Positions 43,363 to 51,577 of a stretch of DNA of 64,000 nucleotides are shown here, in pieces. The position numbers and the translations under genes are program-made. Where the stretch lies: NCBI RefSeq assembly GCF_014203755.1, contig NZ_JACHJS010000001.1:4588001-4652000 (forward strand), given 5' to 3'. Numbering within the stretch: position 1 is the stretch's first letter; the number at the start of each line of letters is the position of its first letter. This stretch comes from Saccharothrix violaceirubra. GTDB lineage: Bacteria; Actinomycetota; Actinomycetes; Mycobacteriales; Pseudonocardiaceae. The notes beneath the pieces are model-generated. The model was not told the origin of the DNA. It searched no databases and saw only the letters and a program-made list of their open reading frames with translations.

Positions 43363-43749
43363 ATGTCCGACAAGCTCTCGATCGAGGAACTGGACGGCGA
43401 GCGGTGGCCGGAACCGGCGCGCGACGCGCCCCGGGAGATCGCCGTGCTGCACGCGTTGCGGCGCAAACCGGTCCGCAAGCTCACCGCCGGCGACCTGCGG
43501 CTGCTGCTCCTGCGCGACGTCGGCGTCGAGCACGTGCTGCCGCGTGCCGTCGATCTGCTGCGCGTCGACCCGCTCGTCAACGGCGGGCACTACGACGGCG
43601 ACCTGCTGTTCGCCGTCGTGACCCGGGACCACGCGGTGTGGACGCGACTGCCCGAGATCGCCGCCGTGCTGCGGACCGTGGTCACCGAAGCCGGACTGCC
43701 CGCGCGCCTGCACGACGACGTGGACGCGTTCCTCGACGCGACCCGCTGA
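43363..43749 (+). CDS. CdiI-type contact-dependent inhibition immunity protein (orphan)
   Basis: 128 residues. SIEELDGERWPEPARDAP, VLHALRRKPVRKLTAGDLRLLLLRDVGVEHVLPRAVDLLR and a GHYDGDLLFAVV segment match the CdiI-like immunity family seen widely in actinobacteria, usually annotated as contact-dependent growth inhibition immunity. Such proteins neutralise a toxin domain from a neighbour cell. No CdiA, WXG100 or polymorphic toxin gene is near, so it is an orphan or serves another role. It starts 14 bp after the isomerase gene, without a good ribosome site, probably in the same transcript. Confidence 0.75.
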   Translation: MSDKLSIEELDGERWPEPARDAPREIAVLHALRRKPVRKLTAGDLRLLLLRDVGVEHVLPRAVDLLRVDPLVNGGHYDGDLLFAVVTRDHAVWTRLPEIAAVLRTVVTEAGLPARLHDDVDAFLDATR

Positions 43750-43818
43750 ACGCACAGACGTTCAAGACCACCGGGCGGCACGACCGGTAGGAACACGGCC
43801 GACGAAAGGGGTTCCACC

Positions 43819-44775
43819 GTGCGTGTGGGGTTTGCCGGACTTGGGGTGATGGGCCTGCCGATGGCGCGCAACCTGGCGCGCGGCGACGTGCCGGTGGTGG
43901 TGTGGAACCGGACCCCGGCGCGATGCGCCGAGGTCGACGCCGAGCGGGCCGACGACCCGGCCGACCTGTTCGCGCGGTCGGACGTCGTCCTGCTCATGCT
44001 CGCCGACGAGAGCGCCACCGACGCGGTCCTCGACCGGCACGGTCCCGGTTTCGGGCAGCGGGTGCGCGGGCGGACCGTCGTCCAGATGGGCACGGTGTCG
44101 GCGGGCTACTCGCGGGCGTTGGACGCGGACGTGACCGCGCACGGCGGCGCCTACGTCGAAGCGCCGGTGTCGGGTTCGCGCGGACCGGCCGAGGCGGGGA
44201 CGCTCGTCGCGATGATCGCCGGGCGGGACGAGGACGTGCGGCGCGTGACGCCGTTGCTCGGGCCGATGTGCGCGGAGGTCGTCGAGTGCGGGCCGGTGCC
44301 CGGCGGCGCGCTGATGAAGTTCGCGGTGAACGTCTTCCTGATCACCACGATGGTCGGCCTGGCGGAGGCGTTCGGGTTCGCCGAGTCCACCGGCCTGGAC
44401 CCGGCCGTGCTGCGGCGGATCCTCGACGCCGGGCCGATCGCGTCGACCGTGTCGCGGACCAAGGCCGCCAAGATCGTCGACGGCGACCACTCGGTGCAGG
44501 CCGCGGCGGCCGACGTCTTCAAGAACACCCGGCTGATCGTCGAGGCCGCGCGGGAAGCCGGTGCCGCGTCACCACTGCTCGACGTGTGCGACGCGCTGAT
44601 GGCCGACACCGTCGCCCACGGTCGCGGCGGTGACGACGTCGTCGCCGTGCTCGACGCGATCCGCCGACACCGCACGCACCCAGGCGGCGGGCGGGAGACC
44701 GAAGGCGCGGCCGAACATCCGGGTGAGGTGGCTCTGGTCGGCGAACCCGGCGGACAGCGCGGCGTCGGCGGGTGA
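43819..44775 (+). CDS. 3-hydroxyisobutyrate-dehydrogenase-like NAD(P)-dependent oxidoreductase
   Basis: 318 residues as read, about 285 being the family part. MRVGFAGLGVMGLPMARNLAR is the NAD(P)-binding loop and signature of beta-hydroxyacid dehydrogenases. EAPVSGSRGPAEAGTL is the substrate loop, and the catalytic Lys is in GALMKFAVNVFL. After VLDAIRRHR (near 44670) the remaining 33 residues are antisense to the 3' end of the AraC-type gene and not family-like. A natural stop seems to have been lost. GAAAGGGG precedes GTG 43819. Imine or hydroxyacid substrates are possible. Confidence 0.88.
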   Translation: MRVGFAGLGVMGLPMARNLARGDVPVVVWNRTPARCAEVDAERADDPADLFARSDVVLLMLADESATDAVLDRHGPGFGQRVRGRTVVQMGTVSAGYSRALDADVTAHGGAYVEAPVSGSRGPAEAGTLVAMIAGRDEDVRRVTPLLGPMCAEVVECGPVPGGALMKFAVNVFLITTMVGLAEAFGFAESTGLDPAVLRRILDAGPIASTVSRTKAAKIVDGDHSVQAAAADVFKNTRLIVEAAREAGAASPLLDVCDALMADTVAHGRGGDDVVAVLDAIRRHRTHPGGGRETEGAAEHPGEVALVGEPGGQRGVGG

Positions 44776-45444
44776 GGACCCGTCGAGCAGCGCGGCGCGG
44801 GCCACGTCGAGCTGCCGGGCGGTGCGGAACCGGGTCGGGCTCGTGCCGAACGCGAGCCTGAACTGGCGGGCGAGCGACCAGCGGTCCAGGCCGGAGACGC
44901 GTTCCAACTCCGCGGCCCGGTGGCGGGTGGTCGGGTCGTCGACGAGCAGCTCGCGCACCGCCGTCACGGCGGCCAGGTCGACGCGTCCGCGTGCCGGCCC
45001 GCCGTGCGCCACGAGCAGGTCGGCCGCCAGTGCGGTGATCTCGGCGGCCTCGAGGTCGTCCAACGGGCGGTCCAGGTCGTGCAGGTGGTGCGCCAGCGCG
45101 GCACCGAGCGGCGGGGCGTCGAGCACGGGATCGGCGACGAAGGGCAGCGGTCGGCCGCCCAACGCGGCCTGCACCAGCGCCGGGTCCAGGTAGAAGATCC
45201 GGTAGCCGAAGCCCTCGCCGGTGCCGGGCGCGCCGTCGTGCACCTCGTCGGGGTGCAGCACGTGCCACTGGCCGGGCAGGCAGAACCGCTGTTCGCCCCG
45301 GTAGCGGAACGTCTGCACGCCCGCGAGCGTGAGCCCGATCGCGTAGGTGTCGTGGCGGTGCGGCGAGAACGCCTCGTCGACCAGGGCCGCCGCCAGCCGT
45401 TCGATACCCCGCGCACCGCCGCCGAAGGTGAGTCGGCAGGCCAT
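44569..45444 (-). CDS. AraC family transcriptional regulator
   Basis: 291 residues as read. The N-terminal AraC-binding cupin has FSPHRHDTYAIGLTLAGVQTFRYRG. The C-terminal double helix-turn-helix has LARQFRLAFGTSPTRFRTARQLDVAR and ADQSHLTRMFGRAFGLPPAAW. Family proteins normally end just after that second motif; here about 35 more residues run antisense into the dehydrogenase gene. GxHRH-type members often regulate amino-acid exporters, but no such gene is present. The start is ATG 45444; no strong ribosome site. Confidence 0.9.
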   Translation of the reverse strand: MACRLTFGGGARGIERLAAALVDEAFSPHRHDTYAIGLTLAGVQTFRYRGEQRFCLPGQWHVLHPDEVHDGAPGTGEGFGYRIFYLDPALVQAALGGRPLPFVADPVLDAPPLGAALAHHLHDLDRPLDDLEAAEITALAADLLVAHGGPARGRVDLAAVTAVRELLVDDPTTRHRAAELERVSGLDRWSLARQFRLAFGTSPTRFRTARQLDVARAALLDGSSPADAALSAGFADQSHLTRMFGRAFGLPPAAWVRAVSADRVEHGDDVVTAATVGDGVGHQRVAHVEQW

Positions 45445-45767
45445 GCCGCGATCGTAACGCCGGTCCGCGCGTGGACCGGCGTACGACCGTTCTGCCCGGA
45501 CGGCCGGCACGGTGGCCGTACGTGGTCCGAACGGCGCATGTCGCAGCGCCGTTCGGCGTTCCCATCGTCGGACCACCCATGCCGGACCGCAAAGGGAACG
45601 ACCCGGTTCCGCCCGTGGTGGAGGAGCCGGACCGTGCGCGCGCTGGGCCGTCCGGCTGACGGCGGCGTCGCGGCCCACCGTGCCGGGCCACCCGCTCGGA
45701 CGCCGCGACGCCGGACCACACGGCCTTCGTTGGGCCACGCGGGTGGTTCACGGATTCGCCCGGTCGT
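45445..45767. other. Intergenic region upstream of the AraC gene
   Basis: 323 bp between two leftward genes. No gene seen. It contains the long inverted repeat at 45527-45556. Confidence 0.4.
45527..45556. repeat. 11-bp-arm inverted repeat (hairpin or operator)
   Basis: CCGAACGGCGC and GCGCCGTTCGG flank an 8-nt loop. It lies 83 bp upstream of the AraC start and over 200 bp downstream of the SLATT gene, so it may be an operator or a terminator. Confidence 0.6.
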
Positions 45768-46622
45768 TCACTGGTCGGCGGGCCGGGTCGCCAGCCACAG
45801 GGCGTGTTCGCGGCCGATCGTCTCCTCGACCTCCGCGACGGCGGCGGGCCACGTCTCCTCGCCGGCCTCGACCAGCGAGGCGTGGATGAGCGCGAGGTCG
45901 CGGGCGGCCAGCGAGTAGGTCGTGGCCAGCGAGGAATGCCGCTTGAGCCCGATCCACGCCGCGCCGCCGGCCACCAGCGCGGCCAGCACGCCGGACCAGT
46001 CGGCGTCCCACACCCCGAACGCGCGGCACCCGGCGAGCACGATCGCGACCATCTCGCCGGCGATGAGCACGGCACGCCACTGGTTGACGCGGTCCTCGTT
46101 CTTGCGGGCGTTGCGCGAGTACCAGTCCTTCTGGTCGAGCACGCGGCATTGGAGGTAGGCGGATTTGCGCTCGGCGAAAGGCGCGGCGCGCAGGGTGAGC
46201 ATCCGCTCGGTGACGTAAGGGTTCTCCGCCGTCAGGTGCAGACCTTCGTAGCGGGTGACGATGCCACGGGCGCGTTCGCGCAGCAGCGCGCGGGCGTCGG
46301 CGCCGTCGAACGGGAAGCCGGCCACCGCGAACCGCCAGGACAGGCTCTTCAACGACTCGGCGACGGCACGCGCGGAGTACCACTGGCGCTCGGGGCGCTT
46401 GAACGCCAACAGGAGTTCGGTCACCAACGCGAGGCAGAACCCGGCGACCGCGACCGCCGCCCACACCTCGAAGCCGTCGACCTTCCACGTGAGCGCACCG
46501 CCCAGGGCCGCGAGCAACGCGCCGCCCAGCCTGATCCGGCTCCACCAGAGGGTCTGGTACTGGGCGCGGGCCGCCTCGCGTTCCGCGTCGTGGAAGAAGC
46601 CGGGTAAAGCGTCCTCGGTCAT
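45768..46622 (-). CDS. DUF4231/SLATT two-domain membrane protein
   Basis: 284 residues. Two halves each hold a pair of membrane helices. The first is near residues 25-65 (RIRLGGALLAALGGALTW; VWAAVAVAGFCLALVTELLL), then ARAVAESLKSLSWRFAVAGFPF, the SLATT_3-type signature. The second is near 185-230 (LIAGEMVAIVLAGCRAFGVW; GVLAALVAGGAAWIGL), then HSSLATTYSLAARDLALI. SLATT proteins are two-helix effectors, thought to open pores, usually controlled by nucleotide-sensing partners; none is encoded next to it. ATG 46622 has AAGG 8 nt upstream; a GTG at 46640 is less well spaced. It follows the MarR gene by 28 bp in the same direction. Confidence 0.82.
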   Translation of the reverse strand: MTEDALPGFFHDAEREAARAQYQTLWWSRIRLGGALLAALGGALTWKVDGFEVWAAVAVAGFCLALVTELLLAFKRPERQWYSARAVAESLKSLSWRFAVAGFPFDGADARALLRERARGIVTRYEGLHLTAENPYVTERMLTLRAAPFAERKSAYLQCRVLDQKDWYSRNARKNEDRVNQWRAVLIAGEMVAIVLAGCRAFGVWDADWSGVLAALVAGGAAWIGLKRHSSLATTYSLAARDLALIHASLVEAGEETWPAAVAEVEETIGREHALWLATRPADQ

Positions 46623-46650
46623 CAGCGTCACCTTGTCCACAGTGGACTTC

Positions 46651-47079
46651 TCAGTCCTCCGAACAGGGGGCGTCCTCCGTCTTGCCGAGCCGATCGAGCA
46701 ACCCGGCGAGCCGGGTCAGGTCGGCGGGCGCGAGATCGGCGAACAGGTCGTGCTCCACCGTATCGATCGCGTGGTGGAGGTCGGCGACGACGGCACGCCC
46801 ACGTTCGGTGATCTCGACGATGTGGCGGCGGCGGTCCTCGGGCGCGCGGCGCCGGGTGGCCAGGTCGCGGTTCTCCAGGTCGTTGAGGACGGCGACCAGC
46901 ACGCTCGGGTCGACGTCGAGTTCGCGGGCCAGGTCGAGCTGGTTGAGCGGGCCTTCGGCCAGGCGCATGACGGCGAGGCACTGGCGGGGTTTGAGGCCGG
47001 TGACGGCCATGGCCGTGTGCAGCCGGGCACTGACCGAGAGCCCGAGGCGCGCGAGCGTGAAGCCCAACCTGTCCGCCAT
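46651..47079 (-). CDS. MarR family transcriptional regulator
   Basis: 142 residues. The winged helix-turn-helix reads LKPRQCLAVMRLAEGPLNQLDLARELDVDPSVLVAVLNDLENRDLATRRR in the usual place, with the wing EDRRRHIVEITERG and C-terminal dimer helices. It is divergent from the azoreductase-like gene (84-bp gap), the typical arrangement for a MarR repressor of a quinone- or azo-reductase. The SLATT gene follows it and may be co-regulated. Ligand unknown. Confidence 0.93.
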   Translation of the reverse strand: MADRLGFTLARLGLSVSARLHTAMAVTGLKPRQCLAVMRLAEGPLNQLDLARELDVDPSVLVAVLNDLENRDLATRRRAPEDRRRHIVEITERGRAVVADLHHAIDTVEHDLFADLAPADLTRLAGLLDRLGKTEDAPCSED

Positions 47080-47163
47080 GTGGACACCGTAGCAGATGGT
47101 CTATGGTCGTAATTGATTGATTGTCTTCAACGATTTTTCTCCGTCGATGATTTGGGGGACTCT
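47080..47163. promoter_or_regulatory. Divergent MarR/azoreductase promoter
   Basis: 84 bp, clearly more AT-rich than the surroundings. It contains the direct repeat ATGGTC-T-ATGGTC (near 47095) and AATTGATTGATTG. It should hold both promoters and the MarR operator. Confidence 0.45.
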
Positions 47164-47796
47164 ATGGCTCAGCTGCTGCGGGTGGACGCGAGCATCCGGC
47201 GTTCGGCATCGGTGTCGCGGGCGGTGGCCGACACCTTCCAGCGGGCGTGGTCGGCGCGGCACCCGTCGGGCGTGGTGACCGTGAACGACCTGGAAACCGA
47301 CCCGCTGCCGTACCTGACCGTGGACGACGTGGCCGTGAACTGGACCCCGCCGGAGGGGCGGACGCCGGCGCAGCACGCGTCGGCGGCGACGGCGGCGGGG
47401 TTGGTCGACGAGCTGACGGCGGCGGACGTGCTGCTGCTGGCCGTGCCGCTGTACAACTGGGGGACCCCGGCGTTGTTCAAGAGCTGGGTCGACCACGTGC
47501 TCAACGAGTCGCGGGTGGCGGGTCGGCGCGGGGCGTTCGCCGGGTTGCCGACCGTGGTGGTGAGTGCCCGCGGCGGGGCGTACGGGGTGGGGGCGCCGCG
47601 TGAGGGGTGGGACCACGCCGTGCCGTACCTGCGGCACGTGCTGGGCGAGCAGTTGGGGTTCGACCTGCACGAGGTGTTGGTCGAGTTCACGTTGTCCGAC
47701 GTGGACCCGGGGTTGGCGCCGTTCCAGGAGGACGCGCGGCGGTCGTTGGCCGAGGCGCACGTGGCGGCCGAGCGGCTGGCGAAGGAACTCGGCTGA
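47164..47796 (+). CDS. FMN-dependent NADH-azoreductase/quinone reductase-like flavoprotein
   Basis: 210 residues with a flavodoxin-like fold. The N-terminal FMN loop is LLRVDASIRRSASVSRAVAD; LLLAVPLYNWGTPALFKSWVDHVL is the AzoR signature (family: P-x-Y-N-F/W), and VVVSARGGAYG lies over the isoalloxazine ring. It reduces quinones, azo or nitro compounds with NAD(P)H to avoid one-electron chemistry. ATG 47164 has GGGGG 6 nt upstream. Induction through the divergent MarR is likely. Confidence 0.92.
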   Translation: MAQLLRVDASIRRSASVSRAVADTFQRAWSARHPSGVVTVNDLETDPLPYLTVDDVAVNWTPPEGRTPAQHASAATAAGLVDELTAADVLLLAVPLYNWGTPALFKSWVDHVLNESRVAGRRGAFAGLPTVVVSARGGAYGVGAPREGWDHAVPYLRHVLGEQLGFDLHEVLVEFTLSDVDPGLAPFQEDARRSLAEAHVAAERLAKELG

Positions 47797-47808
47797 CGGC
47801 ACCCGGCG

Positions 47809-47896
47809 GCGCCGGAGCGCGCGACTCGCGGTGCCTGAGTGCATGACTCGCGGTGCCGGAACGCACAACTCGCGGTGCCTGAGTGCATGACTCGCG
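47809..47896 (+). repeat. Four tandem 22-bp repeat units
   Basis: Units of the form GTGCCTGAGTGCATGACTCGCG, in slightly diverged copies (47809, 47831, 47853, 47875). Units 2 and 4 are identical. GAGT and ACTC can pair within a unit. The same family occurs in reverse orientation at 52006-52071. It lies between the stops of two convergent genes. Confidence 0.9.
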
Positions 47897-47955
47897 GGTT
47901 CCGGCTGGGGGACGGGGGGTGGAGGGGCGGGTGGAGAGGTACCCGCCCCTCCTGG

Positions 47956-48969
47956 TCAGCGTTGGGACAGGTAGGTGGTGGCGGTGGCGCGCAGGCGGGT
48001 GTGGATGTCGGCGTAGGGGGTGGTGGTGAGGAGGTTCTTCGGGAACTTGGCGAGCATCGTGTAGTTCGTGTCGACGACGTTGCCCGCCGGCGCGAGGCCC
48101 GCCTGGCTCACCAACTGGTAGGCGTCGAGGATGTCCAGCGACAGCAGGTCGGCGGTCCAGCCGACCAGGTCGTGCTGGCTGACGCGGAACGCGTCCTCCA
48201 GCGGACGGGCGGTGCCGGTGGACATGATGTGGTCGGCGGACTCCAGGCGCGGCCACGGGGTGGTCGCGCCCTTGATCAGGTCGACGACCACGACCGTCGC
48301 CATCGCCGCCTCGACGGCCGTGCCGCAGACCTCGCCCTCGCCCTGGCGGCAGTGGCCGTCGCCGATCGAGATCAGCGCGCCGGGTACGTTCACGCCGAAG
48401 TACGCGGTCGTCCCCGCCCGCATCTCGGGGGTGTCCATGTTGCCGCCGTGCGCGCCCGGCGTGATGCTCATGATCACTTCGTTCGCCGCCGGCGCCACGC
48501 CCACCGTGCCGTGCATGGGGTCCAGGGGCAGTTCCACCGAGAATTCGCTGGAACGGGCCTGGAAACGGCACACCCAACGGTCCACGTCGACCTCGTAGCG
48601 CCACACCCGTTCCGGCAGTGCGTCGTGCAGCATCGCGGTGGTGTGCGTGGCCGTCAACGCGCCGAAGTGCGGGAACGTCGTCGAGATCGCCCAGTCCCGC
48701 ACCGGCCGGATGTCGACGAAGTGCACGGCGACCGTGTCGCCCGGTTCGGCGCCCTCGACCGCGATCGGACCGGTGACCGGGTTCAGGTACGGGAACGTGC
48801 ACACCCGGCTGGGCAGGTCGTCGACGCCGCGCACCGCGCCGCCGAAGCAGTCCTCGGTGGCCAACTCCACCACCGTGCCGGGCTTCACGGTCAGGACCGG
48901 TTCCCGGCCGCCGAACACGTAGCCGAGCCGCTCCGGGTCGGCGGTCAACCCCACGACCTCGATGCTCAC
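47956..48969 (-). CDS. Acetamidase/formamidase family hydrolase
   Basis: 337 residues. It hydrolyses short-chain amides to ammonia and the acid. Family blocks are visible: GPIAVEGAEPGDTVAVHFVDI, then HFGALTATHTTAML, LPLDPMHGTVGVAP, SITPGAHGGNMDTPEMRAGTTAYFGVNVPGALISIGDGHCRQGEGEVCGT-type metal/active segment (in pieces), and SQHDLVGWTADLLSLD. The GTG at 48969 overlaps the stop of the permease gene (GTGA). Together with the permease and the amide-sensor-like protein upstream, it forms an amide or amine uptake and breakdown unit. Confidence 0.92.
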   Translation of the reverse strand: MSIEVVGLTADPERLGYVFGGREPVLTVKPGTVVELATEDCFGGAVRGVDDLPSRVCTFPYLNPVTGPIAVEGAEPGDTVAVHFVDIRPVRDWAISTTFPHFGALTATHTTAMLHDALPERVWRYEVDVDRWVCRFQARSSEFSVELPLDPMHGTVGVAPAANEVIMSITPGAHGGNMDTPEMRAGTTAYFGVNVPGALISIGDGHCRQGEGEVCGTAVEAAMATVVVVDLIKGATTPWPRLESADHIMSTGTARPLEDAFRVSQHDLVGWTADLLSLDILDAYQLVSQAGLAPAGNVVDTNYTMLAKFPKNLLTTTPYADIHTRLRATATTYLSQR

Positions 48970-50342
48970 TTCTCCTCCGTAGCGCCGACGCCCGACAGGA
49001 CGGGCTTGCGGCCCGTCGCGAGCAGGCCGATCAGGACCAGGACGCCGATGCCCAGCCAGACGAACCCGGTGGTCTGCGCGGCGACCTTGGCGTTGACCAC
49101 CACGTAGGCCAGGATCGCGAACCCGATCGCCGGCGCGATCAGGTGCGCCCACCAGTTCCGGCTGCGCGAGCGGACCACGTAGTGCACGACGACGGACACG
49201 TGCAGCACCAGGAACGCGGCCATGGCACCGAAGTTCACCAACGAGCTGAGCAGCGTGATGCCGTCCTCGCGGGACTGCATGTACAGGCCCAGCGCCAGCG
49301 ACACGGCCGCGACCAGCAGCGTCGCGTTCACCGGCACGCGCCGGGTCGGGTGCACCCTGGCCAGGAACGCGGGCAACTGCCGGTCGCGGGCCATGGCGAA
49401 CAGCAACCGCGCGGTCGCGGCCTGCGCCACCAACGAGTTCGCGAAGCCCCACGAGACCGCCGTCGCCACGGCCGTCAGCGTGGCCAGCCAGCCGCCGCCC
49501 GCGACGCGGGCCGCGTCGTAGAACGCGGTGCCCGCCGCGTCGCCGTTCTCGATCAGCCCGGCCGGGTCGGGCACGAGCAGTGCGGCGACCCAGGTCTGCA
49601 CGATGAACAGCACGCCGGTCAGCAGCAGCGCGGCCACCATCGACCGGCCGATCGCACGGGCCGAGTCGCGGTTCTCCTCGGCGAGCGTGGAGATGCCGTC
49701 GAAGCCGAGGAAGCTCAGCACCGCGATCGACACCGCGCCGAACACCAGCGACCACGAGAACGTGCCGCCGTCGAAGATCGGCGCGAAGCTGAACCCGCGT
49801 CCCCTGCCCTGGAGCAACGCGACCACGCCGATCACCAGGAAGATCGCCAGGACGACGAGCTGGAGCACCAGGATCACGCGGGTCACCAGCGCGGTCAGCT
49901 CGATGCCGACGTAGTTGACCGCCGTGTTGAGCACGACGAACGCGATCACCCACAGCCAGATCGGCACCGCCGGGAGCAGCGAGTTCATCGCCACGCCCGC
50001 GATCAGGTAGAGCAGGCTGGGCACCAGGACGTAGTCCAGGAGGATCAACCAGCCGGCCAGGAAGCCGACCGGGGCGCCGATGCCGCGTCCGGCATAGGTG
50101 TAGACGGAGCCGGCGATGGGGAACGCCTTCGCCATCTGCGCGTACGAACCGGCGGTGAACAGCATGGCGAGCATGCCGATCGCGTAGGCCAGCGCGATCA
50201 TGCCGCCGGACCCCTGGAACACGCTGCCGAAGATGCCGAACGGCGCGATCGGCACCATGAAGATCAGGCCGTAGACCAACAGGTCGCGGAATCCCAACGA
50301 CCGGCGCAGTTCCTGGGCGTACCCGTACTGCTCGACTCCCAT
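48966..50342 (-). CDS. APC-superfamily amino acid/amine permease
   Basis: 458 residues with twelve predicted membrane helices. The first helix carries GLIFMVPIAPFGIFGSVFQ, and helix 1-2 with the LAYAIGMLAMLFTAGSYAQMAKAFPIAGSVYTYAG arrangement is the APC substrate-binding core. It ends with a short polar tail. Substrate is probably an amino acid, amine or amide, judging from the coupled amidase. GGAGG lies 6 nt before ATG 50342. Confidence 0.93.
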   Translation of the reverse strand: MGVEQYGYAQELRRSLGFRDLLVYGLIFMVPIAPFGIFGSVFQGSGGMIALAYAIGMLAMLFTAGSYAQMAKAFPIAGSVYTYAGRGIGAPVGFLAGWLILLDYVLVPSLLYLIAGVAMNSLLPAVPIWLWVIAFVVLNTAVNYVGIELTALVTRVILVLQLVVLAIFLVIGVVALLQGRGRGFSFAPIFDGGTFSWSLVFGAVSIAVLSFLGFDGISTLAEENRDSARAIGRSMVAALLLTGVLFIVQTWVAALLVPDPAGLIENGDAAGTAFYDAARVAGGGWLATLTAVATAVSWGFANSLVAQAATARLLFAMARDRQLPAFLARVHPTRRVPVNATLLVAAVSLALGLYMQSREDGITLLSSLVNFGAMAAFLVLHVSVVVHYVVRSRSRNWWAHLIAPAIGFAILAYVVVNAKVAAQTTGFVWLGIGVLVLIGLLATGRKPVLSGVGATEEK

Positions 50343-50383
50343 GACGTCCTCCTGCCACGAGCTGGTGCGGGCAGCCTAGACAG

Positions 50384-50420
50384 ACTCCTTCCATTTGGAA
50401 AGATTCCGTTCGCAAGGAGT
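50384..50420. promoter_or_regulatory. Hairpin between sensor and permease genes
   Basis: ACTCCTT and AAGGAGT pair around a 23-nt loop that contains TTGGAA-like inverted bits. It lies between the stop of the sensor-like gene (50422) and the permease ATG. It may be a terminator or attenuator. Confidence 0.35.
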
Positions 50421-50421
50421 T

Positions 50422-51531
50422 CTACAACGGGGCGATCACGGTCAGGTCCAGGCCGTCCGCTCGGGCCAGGAATCCTCCCGCGCGCGGCGGTCCCAGCGCC
50501 GCCCACGCGTGGCGGTCGATGCCCGCCAGCAGCGCGGCGGCACCCGACTGGGCGTCGGCCGCCGTGAGCCGGCCCGCCGCCGCCAGGGCGACCGCGAGGT
50601 GCACGCCGTCGTAGACGCCTTCCGCGTACGCGTCCAGCACCGGTGCCTCGCCGCCGAACAGCGCGTGGTGCCGGTGCGCCAGCGCGAGTCGCCGCTCGTC
50701 GCCCTGCCCGGCGAACGACCGCATCGCCGCGTACAGCTCGCCCGTGTCGTCGCCGCCCGCCGCGAGCAGGCCGTTCTCCTCCAGCGACCCGGACAGCCGC
50801 ACCACCCGCCCGGCCAGCGGGGAGGCGGCGAACACCCGGTTGAACCGGGCCAGGTCGCGACCGACCAGGCTGACCAGCACGGCGTCGGCCCGCGCCCGGA
50901 CCAGCCCGGCGACGATCGCCTCGGCGTCGATGCCCGGCCCGGGGAACGGCACCAGACGCCGGGCCACGACCTGGGCGCCGAGCGCCCGGACGATCGCGGT
51001 CGCGTCCCGGTGCACGGCCCGCGGCCAGATGTAGTCGCTGCCGACCAGCGCCCACCTCGTCCGCCGCCGGCGTTCGACCAGCCACCGCAGGGCGGACGCG
51101 AGTTGGCGTTCCGGGGAGTCGCCGAGCAGCACCACGCCGCTTTTGCGTCGTCCGCCTTCATGGGGTGGCGTGAACACGTAAGGCACACGTCCGGCGAGCG
51201 CGTTCTCCAACGCCCGGTGCACGTCGCTGGTGTGGAAGCCCACGAAGGCGTCGACGAGTCCGACCAGGCCCGACGCGTCGACCGCCACCTCGGCGGGCGC
51301 ACGTCCGGCGTCGACGAGCACCAGGTGCGCCTCCCGCCCGGCGACGCCACCGGCGGAGTTGACCTCGGTGGCCGCCAGCGCGGCGGCGAGCAGCCCGGAC
51401 GGCCCGGTCAACCCGAGCGCGCCCGACAGCGGCAGCAGCAGCCCGAGTCGCAGGGCCGCCGGGTCGGGTCCGGCCAGCACGACCTCGATCCGGTCGCGCA
51501 CGACCACGCGAACGACCGCCGCCGAGTCCAT
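50422..51531 (-). CDS. AmiC/urea-type periplasmic-binding-fold protein without signal peptide
   Basis: About 369 residues. The type I periplasmic-binding fold is recognisable: LRLGLLLPLSGALGLTGPSGLLAAALAATEVNSAGGVAGREAHLVLVD, then YIWPRAVHRDATAIVRALGAQVV and GVYDGVHLAVALAAAGRL, as in the amide receptor AmiC and branched-chain/urea binding proteins. No signal peptide or lipobox precedes it, so it is likely a cytoplasmic ligand sensor. It precedes the permease-amidase pair in the same direction and is divergent from a MarR gene 46 bp away. I infer an amide-responsive role. ATG 51531 is chosen over an upstream GTG that would overlap the MarR start. Confidence 0.8.
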   Translation of the reverse strand: MDSAAVVRVVVRDRIEVVLAGPDPAALRLGLLLPLSGALGLTGPSGLLAAALAATEVNSAGGVAGREAHLVLVDAGRAPAEVAVDASGLVGLVDAFVGFHTSDVHRALENALAGRVPYVFTPPHEGGRRKSGVVLLGDSPERQLASALRWLVERRRRTRWALVGSDYIWPRAVHRDATAIVRALGAQVVARRLVPFPGPGIDAEAIVAGLVRARADAVLVSLVGRDLARFNRVFAASPLAGRVVRLSGSLEENGLLAAGGDDTGELYAAMRSFAGQGDERRLALAHRHHALFGGEAPVLDAYAEGVYDGVHLAVALAAAGRLTAADAQSGAAALLAGIDRHAWAALGPPRAGGFLARADGLDLTVIAPL

Positions 51532-51577
51532 GGCCGGAAGTATGCTCGCGGACGCGTCCACCGGCGAAAGGCTCGTC

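Noticed and set aside
41263..46647. Recurrent TCCACAGTGGAC motif (41263, 46635, also near 33470) as a regulatory site
   Set aside because: It occurs both inside and between genes; ACAGTGGAC-type strings are a codon-usage habit of this group (Thr-Val-Asp), so positions look incidental.
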